From assembly GCF_016124325.1 (NCBI RefSeq), contig NZ_WGNY01000001.1, forward strand, positions 1 through 64,000: a stretch of DNA of 64,000 bases. Reading direction: 5' to 3'. The translations under genes and the position numbers were made by a program. This document shows, piece after piece, positions 1-7,395 of this stretch; position 1 is the stretch's first letter; every line of letters starts with the position of its first letter. The notes under the pieces are model-generated. The model was not told the DNA's origin. It saw only the letters and a program-made list of their open reading frames with translations, and did not search any database. This DNA is from Phenylobacterium sp. Its GTDB lineage: Bacteria; Pseudomonadota; Alphaproteobacteria; Caulobacterales; Caulobacteraceae.

Positions 1-79
1 CCTCCGCCGTCGGGCTTCCGGCCTCCTGCTCTCGCAGCACGCCGATGATCTGCGCCTCGCTGAACCTGCTCTTCTTCAC
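1..79 (-). CDS. IS3-family transposase OrfA, N-terminal 26 residues only
   Basis: The reading frame begins with GTG at 79 and encodes a peptide starting MKKSRFSEAQIIGVLREQEA. This is the characteristic N-terminus of IS3/IS407-group OrfA, the helix-turn-helix protein that recognises the IS ends. A purine-rich stretch (GGAGA) lies just upstream. The rest of OrfA, and the OrfB integrase produced by frameshifting in this family, would lie outside the window. The family call rests on this short but distinctive sequence. Confidence 0.75.
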   Translation of the reverse strand, partial: MKKSRFSEAQIIGVLREQEAGSPTAE

Positions 80-141
80 GTCCGTCTCCTCTAAGTGACG
101 GACTCTCACTCAAACCGAGGGATCAGGAAGGGGGCAGGTCA
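1..141 (-). mobile_element. Terminal part of an IS3-family insertion sequence, cut by the window start
   Basis: Read on the minus strand the element starts with TGACCTGCCCCC (141 down to 130), a terminus typical of the IS3 family (IS407-like). A short leader and the start of a transposase OrfA at position 79 follow. Only this one end is inside the window, so size, second end and target duplication cannot be seen. The reading frame of the neighbouring gene (142-795) stays open right up to the IS end without a start of its own, so the element appears to have landed inside that gene. Confidence 0.75.
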
Positions 142-795
142 AAAAACACGCCGCTTTCACGCGCTGAGGTGGCGTCGCTTTTTGTCGGGCTGGAGGCTTA
201 TGAGCATGATGTGGCGCGTCGACTCGCTGAAGAGGAGGCTCGCCTAGCCGCGCGCAATCTCATGCAAGCTGGCGGCCCTTCGCTGCACGTTGGGATCGTG
301 CCGAGGGAGTTTTACGAGCGCGGGCGGGCGATGTTCTCGCCGTGCGGCAACAGACCTAAGTCCATTTCCCTTTTTCACGACCGGAGGGGCGCCGTGTTCC
401 GGGGTTGTGATGGGGGCTATGAGGCGACGGAGATTGATTTCCACGAGAAGGTGATCTCGCGCACCTTCGTGGGCCACGATTGGTTCGTCCACGCTCACGT
501 CGCGCACGCGTTCACCGCTGATGCCTCTGGGCGGGTGCGGCTGCACGAGTTCAAATCCGATTTGACGACGTTTCTGGCTGACCTGGACGAGTTCCTGACC
601 GAGGAGGGTCTTCGAGGCCCATTTTGCGTAGCCCTGGCCGTTCGGAACCTTCGCAGGTCTGAGAAGGTAGCCTGGGTCTTCCCCGCTGCCGAGGCGGTGG
701 AGCTTCCACGCGGCGCGCTAGTGGAGCGTGTTGCAGCGCCAACCCTGATTGATACTTTTCATGGCCAACTGCTCGGGGCCTCGCGTTACGGATAA
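142..795 (+). pseudogene. 5'-truncated gene disrupted by the IS element
   Basis: An open frame runs from the IS boundary to TAA at 793-795. The best internal start is GTG at 169 (208 codons), but the frame is also open upstream into the IS end, so the original N-terminus has probably been lost. The visible protein is soluble, with a central part rich in charged and aromatic residues (FYERGRAMFSP, near residue 49) and no membrane segment. I do not recognise the family with certainty; the layout recalls the C-terminal part of large ATP-binding or AlbA-type defence proteins, which would suit the neighbouring genes. Function unknown; probably non-functional if it needed its N-terminus. Confidence 0.5.
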
Positions 796-809
796 GCAGA
801 AGGCTTCGT

Positions 810-1019
810 ATGCCGATCTCCTCCACAAGATGGCAGGGCTATTGCTGCGTCTTCGCCGACCATGCGGGCCTTGCCCGCCTTGCGGCTAAGTACGGCGCGA
901 CCTCGTACACCATACATTTTGACGTCGCCCCGGACGGAGACGGCGGCGAATTCAACTTTTCCCAGATGGTATTTGGGCCTTGGCCGCAGAAGCAAAAGTG
1001 GCGGCGCGATCCGCAATGA
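810..1019 (+). CDS. Small hypothetical protein (69 aa), uncertain
   Basis: A short frame begins at ATG 810, 14 bp after the truncated gene stops. It ends in a TGA that overlaps the probable ATG of the next gene (ATGA at 1016-1019), an arrangement that usually marks translational coupling and is the main reason to keep it. The protein has an ordinary mixed composition (for example HFDVAPDGDGGEFNF) with no signal peptide or known motif. There is no good ribosome-binding site, and another 43-codon frame (761-889) overlaps its start, so this could be non-coding remnant sequence. Confidence 0.35.
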   Translation: MPISSTRWQGYCCVFADHAGLARLAAKYGATSYTIHFDVAPDGDGGEFNFSQMVFGPWPQKQKWRRDPQ

Positions 1020-2176
1020 CGTTCGACCTCGAAAAGGCGCGTGCCGCGGCGGCGCGCGCGATCATCCCGCTCAAGCCTGCCGGTCGTGACACCACAGCGG
1101 CGCAGAACTTCCTGTTCTCGGCGAAGCGCGAGGTGCGAGCGGACGCCCTACCGCCTTACTACCTGGTCCGTTTCCTGCTGATCGACCTACTGGGATTCCG
1201 CAACCTGGGGCGGTTCGAGAAGGTCGATTGGTCTGTGCCGGTGGAGTTCAAGGGTAGGGCCTTCCTGATCGAACACCGAAAATTCGGTCTGGGCGTCTTC
1301 ATTGGAGGCGCGCCCGACGACCCGGACGACGCTCGCGAGATCGCCCGCCTGATCCATCGTGGCGTCAAGGCGGCGGCGCCCTACTTCACCTGGCTGGCCG
1401 AAGAGGCAGCGAAGGCCTCGGCACTGAATGTCGTCAACCGGGCGCGGACGCTCTTCGAGCGATTCGAGTTCTTCGCCGGCCTCTACGACGCCCGCGTCAC
1501 GGAGGCCGAACGCCGCAAGGATGAAAGCATTCGCACCGATCTTGGGCCGACCGCATGGACGGTCAGCTGGCCATCGTTCGACCTCCGCAAGGAAGGGGAT
1601 CACTACGCGATCTCGACCATTGAGAGCTTCTTCAGTTGGACCGAGCACGTCTTCATCTTGATCGCGATCCTGCGTGGAACCCACGTCACCGGCGAGGATG
1701 TCAGGCAGTTGGCCCAAGCAAACTGGGACACGAAGTTCAAGGCCGCGCTGGACATCGTTGATCCCAAGACCAAGGCGTTCTTCGACGATCTGGTTCAGGT
1801 CCGCCGGCAGGTCCGCAACTTTGTCGCCCATGGCTCCTTCGGTAAGGAAGGCGAGGCGTTCCAAATCCATTCCTCGGCGGGTGCCGTGCCGATGCGGATG
1901 TTGGATGAGCGGCGCGGAGCTCGCTTCAGGCTGGGCGCTGGCGCCGGCTACGCCGACGACAAAGCGATTCAGCTCCTTCGCGATTTCGTTGACCACCTTT
2001 GGGACGGCGACCGGGCGCCGGCCCGCATTTACATACAAGACTGGGAGCTTCCGTTGATCCTTACCTACGCCAAGGATGGGACCTACGCGCAGTGCATGAC
2101 CTCGGTCGAGGAAATGGAGGCCTTCACCCACCACCTCTCCGAGGAGATGGACCGTCACGCAAATATGGATTTTTAG
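1016..2176 (+). CDS. Hypothetical protein with HEPN-like RNxxxH motif (386 aa)
   Basis: ATG 1016 is preferred over in-frame ATG 980 because it overlaps the upstream stop as ATGA and removes an alanine-rich extension lying over the upstream frame. The protein is soluble and mostly helical. Around residues 267-272 it has RNFVAH followed by G, set in a helix after RRQV; this matches the R-x4-6-H signature of HEPN ribonuclease and toxin domains. The flanking helices (FFSWTEHVFILIAIL, about 205-220) fit a HEPN bundle. Its 3' end overlaps that of the convergent AbiJ-like gene by 4 bp. With abortive-infection, TIR and DUF3644 genes beside it, a defence role is inferred. The family was not otherwise recognised. 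Confidence 0.6.
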   Translation: MTFDLEKARAAAARAIIPLKPAGRDTTAAQNFLFSAKREVRADALPPYYLVRFLLIDLLGFRNLGRFEKVDWSVPVEFKGRAFLIEHRKFGLGVFIGGAPDDPDDAREIARLIHRGVKAAAPYFTWLAEEAAKASALNVVNRARTLFERFEFFAGLYDARVTEAERRKDESIRTDLGPTAWTVSWPSFDLRKEGDHYAISTIESFFSWTEHVFILIAILRGTHVTGEDVRQLAQANWDTKFKAALDIVDPKTKAFFDDLVQVRRQVRNFVAHGSFGKEGEAFQIHSSAGAVPMRMLDERRGARFRLGAGAGYADDKAIQLLRDFVDHLWDGDRAPARIYIQDWELPLILTYAKDGTYAQCMTSVEEMEAFTHHLSEEMDRHANMDF

Positions 2177-3468
2177 GCCCCCGACGTACTGGCGCCATCG
2201 GTCTGAGTGTCTTGGCTTTGCTCGGCGCCAAGGGGCCGACGGTTGTGCGTGTCGGTCACGAAATCGATGAAGGCGACGGCTGACGCGACCGCCAAGCGGG
2301 CGTGCCGCGGTTCGAGTCCGCGATGAGCGCCGTCCCTCCCATGGCCTGAGCCGTACATGCCCCGCAGTTCGGCGAGGTAGTGCGTCAGGCTTGAGAGGTT
2401 GCGCAGGATCAAGCGCACGGTGTCGGCGCCGCGCGCCTCGTCCGAGATGCCCTCTGGTACGAGCTTCAGCTCCTTCGCCAGGGCCTTGGTCAGTTCTGGC
2501 AGCCCGGCCGACGCCGACACCCCGACCCCGCGTTTCTGGAGGATCGACTTGCAGCAGCTTTCGACGAGATCCTTGGCCGTACCGATGGCAAGCGCCGGAT
2601 CGCGATCCACGGCGTTCTCCAGCCGTTCGATTTCCTTCTGCATCCATCCGGCGTCAAGGGCGTCGGCCACGGTGCGCGCCCTAGACACCTCTCGGCCTCC
2701 AGACAGCCCGAGCGGCTTGGCGACATACCGGGGCCGACCAGCAATCTTCTCTTCCTCGACCAGATGCCAGCCTTCCGGACGCAGTTGGTCGTTGAATTGC
2801 TGGACGAGCCGTAAGGCCTCGTTCTTGTCCGGCCGCACGACGGGATGAACCATCTCGCAGAGGAAGCGGAGAAAGACATCAGATGGACCACCGAGCAGGT
2901 CGAAACGGCTGTCGCCGTAAATCCAGTCGTCGGGCCAATCCGGCGGGTTGTTGACGCGATGCTGCCAGATGTCGCCCGCCGCATCGTTAAAGCGCGTGTC
3001 GGTCGATGGGAGTTGGCGGAGATCGTAGATGCGCTCGAGGAACTCCACGTCCTCGAGCCGGCCGGCCCAAGCGACATTGTCGAGGCGAAGCCCGTCGATG
3101 ATGTTGCGGCGGGCGCTCTGGGAAATCTGCCCTGTCGCGTCCCGCCAGTCCGGTCTCGGCGTGACCAGAGGTATGATCGAGGCGGAGTACCAGTTCGACG
3201 TTCGGCCGGCCAAAGCCGCTTCAAGACGCTTGGTGATCTGCTCTTCGATGCCGGCGCGGCGGTCGCCGAGCTGGGCATAGGTGGCTGGCGTGACCTTAAG
3301 GGAGACCGTCCAAATCGCCGTGGTGCCGTTCCAATTATCGACGCCGGTCTGCTCGACGCTTGTGGTCGCCGTGCGCAGCAATTCGGCCGCCGCCGTCATG
3401 CCGTCGGCCAGCAGCAGTTCGGCCGCTGTGGCCAAATAGGGCTCAAAATCTTCCGCCGGCTCCGCCAT
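2173..3468 (-). CDS. AbiJ-like abortive infection protein (431 aa)
   Basis: The C-terminal part (about residues 295-410) has the features of the Abi_C domain: a GTAKDLVESCCKSIL helix, a leucine-rich stretch, then AELRGMYGSGHGRD and RHARLAV. Residues about 140-260 (LCEMVHPVVRPD, then LRPEGWHLVEEE and IAGRPRY) resemble the N-terminal domains found in AbiJ-type proteins. Such proteins act in phage-triggered growth arrest, often through HEPN chemistry, but the mechanism here is not visible. No signal peptide or membrane segment. It converges on the HEPN-motif gene with a 4-bp overlap and diverges from the TIR gene, leaving about 150 bp between their starts. Confidence 0.75.
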   Translation of the reverse strand: MAEPAEDFEPYLATAAELLLADGMTAAAELLRTATTSVEQTGVDNWNGTTAIWTVSLKVTPATYAQLGDRRAGIEEQITKRLEAALAGRTSNWYSASIIPLVTPRPDWRDATGQISQSARRNIIDGLRLDNVAWAGRLEDVEFLERIYDLRQLPSTDTRFNDAAGDIWQHRVNNPPDWPDDWIYGDSRFDLLGGPSDVFLRFLCEMVHPVVRPDKNEALRLVQQFNDQLRPEGWHLVEEEKIAGRPRYVAKPLGLSGGREVSRARTVADALDAGWMQKEIERLENAVDRDPALAIGTAKDLVESCCKSILQKRGVGVSASAGLPELTKALAKELKLVPEGISDEARGADTVRLILRNLSSLTHYLAELRGMYGSGHGRDGAHRGLEPRHARLAVASAVAFIDFVTDTHNRRPLGAEQSQDTQTDGASTSGA

Positions 3469-3615
3469 CTCATCGCTCTCTTGTCGAGGTGAAGCTATCG
3501 GTGGCGGCCCGCTCTGTCTCCGGCCATGTATGATCGAGCGCCTCGCGCCACTAACCGGTGCGGCGAGAGGCTATGGGGCGACAATTGATCCGCCCAAACG
3601 AGTGGAAGCTGCCTG

Positions 3616-4728
3616 ATGAGACGTGTTCTGACTGTCGGCATCACCTACACAGGCGACGCGATCGATGGCGTCGAAATCGATAACCTCGGGCTCTGCCAGC
3701 CCGCTGTCGATCAGGCGCGCGCCGCGTTTCCGCTCTACGAATACGACACGATCATCATCAACCCGCAGAGCTACAGCCACTTCCTGTTCGGCGCGGCCGG
3801 GGAGTTCTCTGACGAGCCTTACGAGCTGGGAAAGCTCAAAAGCCAGAACGATCGTTACGACATCGACACCGCGTTTGACTCGGCCGACCGACAGAACGAG
3901 ATGGATGCGGCCATCGCGTCCGGCGCCACCGTGGTCTGGTGCCTATCGGAACCGAAGCGAGCCAATTTCTACGGCTATCGCGAAACCCATCTGGGGTACG
4001 CCGCGCCCAAGGTGGCGGCGCTGGTGAAGCGCTCCGACCTGCTGGTCAAGAAGGGACGCAGGATGGGCGCGGTCGATCATGACAGCCCGTTCGTCCGATA
4101 CTTCGATGTGCTGGCGCAGACCGGATGGACCCTTTGCCTCTCGGACCCCGAAGACGGCTACGCCTCCATCGCGTCCACGCCAGAGGGCTACAGCCTGGGC
4201 GGCCATGTCGTTCGGGGGCCGACCGTCGGATGGCTTTTAACCCCTCCAACCTCGCAAGAAGCCGCGAACCAGCTGGTCCGGGACAGTCTCGCGCTGGAAA
4301 AGGCCGATACGGCGCATGAAAAGTATCACGGCATCTTCCTGAGCCACACCGGCGTCGACAAACCCTTCGTGCGCCGCCTGCGGGACGATCTACTCGCCCA
4401 CGGCGTACCGCGAGTTTGGCTGGACGAGGCGGAAATTCAGATCGGCGACTCGCTCATTGCCAAGATCGACGAGGGAATGAAGCTCAGCCGCTATATCGCG
4501 GTGGTGCTCTCGACCAAGTCGATCGACGCCCCATGGGTGAAAAAGGAACTCGACGTGGCGATGAACCGTGAGATCACCACCGGCTAGGTGGTAGTTCTGC
4601 CGCTCCTCTATGAACCATGTGAGCTGCCGGCGTTTCTACAGGGCAAGCTCTACGCCGACTTCTCGAAGCCAGAGGATTATGAAGCGGTGCTCGCGAAACT
4701 CCTGCGCCGCCTGCGCATCGCCACATGA
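3616..4728 (+). pseudogene. TIR-domain protein interrupted by an in-frame amber codon
   Basis: The frame from ATG 3616 reaches TAG at 4585-4587 (323 residues). It then continues without a shift for 46 more codons to TGA at 4726-4728. Residues 238 onward form a TIR domain: YHGIFLSHTGVDKPFVRRL, then VWLDEAEIQIGDSL, then WVKKEL with the expected catalytic glutamate at 311. The segment after the stop encodes the normal end of the domain (LPLLYEPCELPAFL, then GKLYADFS). The stop follows a glycine where lysine (AAG) is common, so one base change would explain it. The N-terminal 235 residues are an unrecognised, probably sensing, domain. TIR proteins of this kind commonly consume NAD in anti-phage defence. 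Either the protein loses its last strands or the gene is dead. Confidence 0.75.
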
Positions 4729-4780
4729 CCGACGAGCGCGCATCACATTGCGGCGACGCTGAGAGCCGCGAGCCTCGGGG

Positions 4781-5485
4781 TTAGTCGGTCTCGTCAAACT
4801 TCGGCACGTCCTTCTCCAACAGCTCCCAGCCGTCGGCGAGCGGGACGAGAGCGACGGACTGATTTTCGCTCTCGGCCATCGACCGGATCGACAGTAGGCC
4901 GAAGGTGAACAACAGCGGCGCGCCGGTTGCGAACCTGCGACGGGCTTGGTAGCGGCCGAGGTGGACGAGGTAGCCCGCTTGTTCCAACTCGCGGCAGCTT
5001 TCCACCAGACCGGCGGCGGCGCTCGCTTGGTCGCTCATGCTGATCTCATCCCAGACCTCGCTCCAATCGGTCACATTGTCGGTCAGGGCGGCGGCCATCG
5101 GCAGCGCCTCTTCGGCGACTTCACCGACGTCGAGGTTCCAGGCGTGCGTGCCGCCGAAGCCGTTCATGACGGCCTGCGCCGTTCGAACGATCGTCGTGCG
5201 GACGACAGCCGTCGTGCGCAGGGCCTTCAGCATTTCAGCCTTCTGGCGAGCTTCCTGGGCCGGGGTCGGCTTCACGAAATAGCCGCGCTCAATGGAAAGC
5301 CCGCGGCACAGGCTCCGCATCGTCTGTTCCGAAGGGCTGTGCCGCCCGCTCTCCAGCTTCTCGACCGTGCGGGTCGTCAGACCGCAGGCGTGAGCGACGT
5401 TTTCCTGCGTCAGGTTGTGGACGCGCCGGAGGAACTTCAGGCGGTCGGCGAAGAAAGTCAGGTCCAAGTCCATTTCGATGTTCAT
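4781..5485 (-). CDS. XRE-family transcriptional regulator (234 aa)
   Basis: The chosen start is ATG 5485, with GGAG about 7 bp upstream; the longer open frame beyond it overlaps the divergent neighbour and has unlikely composition. Residues about 10-65 form a Cro/C1-type helix-turn-helix (LKFLRRVHNLTQENVAHACG, then TTRTVEKLESGRHSPSE). The remaining 165 residues are an unrecognised, mixed helix-strand domain that may bind a ligand or mediate oligomerisation. It is divergent from the DUF3644 gene and lies just downstream of the TIR gene on the opposite strand. It is a plausible regulator of the flanking defence genes, but no operator was identified. Confidence 0.7.
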   Translation of the reverse strand: MNIEMDLDLTFFADRLKFLRRVHNLTQENVAHACGLTTRTVEKLESGRHSPSEQTMRSLCRGLSIERGYFVKPTPAQEARQKAEMLKALRTTAVVRTTIVRTAQAVMNGFGGTHAWNLDVGEVAEEALPMAAALTDNVTDWSEVWDEISMSDQASAAAGLVESCRELEQAGYLVHLGRYQARRRFATGAPLLFTFGLLSIRSMAESENQSVALVPLADGWELLEKDVPKFDETD

Positions 5486-5627
5486 GAGAGGGCTCCACGT
5501 GTTTGCCAAGTGAGGCTCGCATGGTGGTCGTCGCCCCGGCCCCGAACCGGCCCCGAACGCAATGACGACAGATGCGGGTTCACTTCTCCGGCGAGGATCG
5601 CCACTCTCGCCGTGGGCGGGGACAAAT

Positions 5628-6824
5628 ATGGCCAGAGGCAAGCCGGGCAATTCACTGGAGAAGTGGGAGATCGCGCTGGTGAAGGCGATGCTCGCACGGG
5701 GCAACTATAACAACCAGGACATCCTGGCTTACTTCACCCGTCCGACCCGTTCGGTGAACCACCGTGTCATCAGCGAGATTCGGGACGAGACCAAGCACAA
5801 GGCGATCAAGCCGGCCTCTGAGGCCGCGCTCGATGATTTCCTCACCACGTGGCCCGACGTGGATCCCCAGACGGGCCTGAGCATCCGCGGAGACGAATTG
5901 CTCATCAAGGCTCAAGAAGCGATGATTGCGGCGGTTCACACATTTAACGGCGCAGGGCTCACCTTCAGGGCAGAGCTCTTCATCGTCACCTGCGTGATTG
6001 CCTGGACCTATCTCCTGCACGCTTGGTTTGGCCGTGAGGGGATCGACTATCGCTACAAGGATGCCAATGGCGCGGTGAAGACGACGAAGCAGGGCGCCGA
6101 GCAATACTGGGAGCTTGGGAAATGTCTCCGCCATGAGCGATGCCCGATCGGGAAAGCGGCAACCCAGAACCTCGAGTTCCTGCTAGAGCTACGCCACGAG
6201 ATCGAGCACCGCTCCACTAACCGCATCGACGACGCCGTCAGCGCCAAGCTCCAAGCGTGCTGCATCAACTTCAATGACGCGATCAAAAGTCTCTTCGGCG
6301 CGCAGTATGGCTTAGAGCGCCGGCTCCCCATTGCTCTGCAGTTCGTGACGTTCGGCTCCGACCAGCGGGCGCTTCTCAAGCGAGCGAGCGCGCTGCCGCC
6401 TCACATCGAAGCGATGATGGATGAGTTTCATGCTCACCTCTCAGCAGAAGAGCAGGCCGACCCAGCCTTCGCCCACCGCGTCGCGTTCATCCCGAAGGTC
6501 GGTGGACGCGCCTCAAGCTCGGATGAGGCGGTCCAGTTCGTGAAACCCGACTCCGCCGAGGGCATCGAGATCACGCGCGTCCTGCTCAAGGACGTCGACA
6601 AACGCCGCTACACGCCCACACAGATCGTCGAGATCATGCAGGCCGAGGGCTTTCCGAAGTTCAAGCTTCAGAACCACACCGAACTTTGGCAGGCGCTTGA
6701 AGCCAGAGCCCCAGCCAAGGGCTTCGGCAAGGCTGGGCTCTATAGGAACACCTGGGAGTGGTTTGACTCATGGGTTGCTCGCGTTCGTGCTCACTGCCAG
6801 GAGAACGCTGCGCGATACGCCTAG
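5628..6824 (+). CDS. DUF3644-type (HEPN-like) protein (398 aa)
   Basis: ATG 5628 opens with MARGKPGNSLEKWEIALVKA, a helix-turn-helix-like region also seen in relatives; an earlier ATG would add 22 unlikely residues. Residues about 85-230 match DUF3644: ELLIKAQEAMIAAVHTFNG, then RAELFIVTCVIAWTYLLHAW, then FLLELRHEIEHR. R189-x4-H194 in that last helix is an R-x4-H signature of the HEPN superfamily, which suggests RNA cleavage or binding. A C-terminal region (about 310-398) resembles a winged-helix or recognition domain. It closes the defence-type gene cluster; the left copy of the direct repeat that bounds the copper module begins 21 bp after its stop. Confidence 0.65.
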   Translation: MARGKPGNSLEKWEIALVKAMLARGNYNNQDILAYFTRPTRSVNHRVISEIRDETKHKAIKPASEAALDDFLTTWPDVDPQTGLSIRGDELLIKAQEAMIAAVHTFNGAGLTFRAELFIVTCVIAWTYLLHAWFGREGIDYRYKDANGAVKTTKQGAEQYWELGKCLRHERCPIGKAATQNLEFLLELRHEIEHRSTNRIDDAVSAKLQACCINFNDAIKSLFGAQYGLERRLPIALQFVTFGSDQRALLKRASALPPHIEAMMDEFHAHLSAEEQADPAFAHRVAFIPKVGGRASSSDEAVQFVKPDSAEGIEITRVLLKDVDKRRYTPTQIVEIMQAEGFPKFKLQNHTELWQALEARAPAKGFGKAGLYRNTWEWFDSWVARVRAHCQENAARYA

Positions 6825-6845
6825 CTCACATATCGCTCTGGCTTC

Positions 6846-6917
6846 CTACACAGCTCCCGCACAGGCATTTTACGATTGATTTTCCCAAGCAAAAACAGTA
6901 GGGTAATCAGGTCTGAT
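6846..6917 (+). repeat. Left direct repeat flanking the copper-efflux module (candidate att site)
   Basis: Between 6846 and 6902 this segment aligns without gaps to 14241-14297: both begin CTACACAGC, and 40 bp later both carry the identical 17-mer CAAGCAAAAACAGTAGG (6886-6902). About three quarters of the 57 positions agree. Similarity continues weakly on the right (a TCAG..CTGA palindrome, then CGCAA). The two copies bracket the cus operon, so this may be one end or target site of a mobile module, but no recombinase gene is adjacent. Confidence 0.55.
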
Positions 6918-6951
6918 CTCCCGCAAGGCGAGAGGAGATCTGAGGCCGTAG

Positions 6952-6986
6952 GAAGCCTCACGCCCCGAAGGAGAGCGCGAGGCTTC
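6952..6986. terminator. Hairpin at the end of the cus operon
   Basis: GAAGCCTC (6952-6959) pairs perfectly with GAGGCTTC (6979-6986) across a 19-base loop, 8 bp downstream of the cusF stop in the operon's direction. A second, smaller inverted repeat (GATCTCC at 6915-6921, GGAGATC at 6934-6940) lies further on. There is no long T-run, so this is a probable rather than a textbook intrinsic terminator. Confidence 0.4.
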
Positions 6987-6993
6987 GACCGTA

Positions 6994-7395
6994 CTACGGC
7001 TTGCGGATCGCAGTGATCTCGCCGGCGCCGCCTTCCATCTTCAGGTCGAAGTCGACCGTCTCGCCGGTCTTCACCTGGCCAACGATCGTCGGGCTCACCT
7101 TGAACGCCATGGTCATGGCCGGCCAGTTGGCTTCAGGGATCGGGCCGTGATCCAGGGTGATGGTCCCGGCCTTGAGATCGATCGCGGTCACTGTCCCCGT
7201 GCCCTTGGCCATCTTGGAATCGGCGGACATGCCCATAGCCGCCATGTTGGCCGCCGGCTCCGTTGGGGCTGTGCTTGCGGCTGGGACCGCTGCGGGGGCC
7301 GCCGCAGCCTCGGTCTTGGCGGGCTCCTTCTGACCGCAGGCGGTGAGCAAGGCGGCGAGGCTGAGGGCGGCGGTGGTCAGGACGAGGCGCTTCAT
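6994..7395 (-). CDS. cusF: CusF-like periplasmic Cu(I)/Ag(I)-binding lipoprotein (133 aa)
   Basis: The start is ATG 7395, preceded by AAGGAG and overlapping the cusA stop as ATGA. The N-terminus is a lipoprotein signal (LAALLTAC, Cys20), so the mature protein should be membrane-anchored on the periplasmic side, followed by an Ala/Pro-rich linker. Residues 65-133 are a CusF fold: H83, W91, M94 and M96 ([18 protein letters not shown]) are the four ligands that bind Cu(I) or Ag(I), with tryptophan capping the metal. In known Cus systems CusF hands metal to CusB. It is the last gene of the cusCBAF operon, and CusB here carries a second copy of this domain. Confidence 0.85.
   Translation of the reverse strand: MKRLVLTTAALSLAALLTACGQKEPAKTEAAAAPAAVPAASTAPTEPAANMAAMGMSADSKMAKGTGTVTAIDLKAGTITLDHGPIPEANWPAMTMAFKVSPTIVGQVKTGETVDFDLKMEGGAGEITAIRKP

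Noticed and set aside
761..889. 43-codon frame starting at ATG 761
   Set aside because: It lies mostly inside the end of the truncated gene and ends in a Pro/Cys/Arg-rich stretch; the 810-1019 frame with its ATGA junction is more likely.
1187..2647. Antisense frame of 486 codons across the HEPN-motif gene and the AbiJ-like gene
   Set aside because: It conflicts with two genes that have recognisable motifs and has no start signal or family resemblance.
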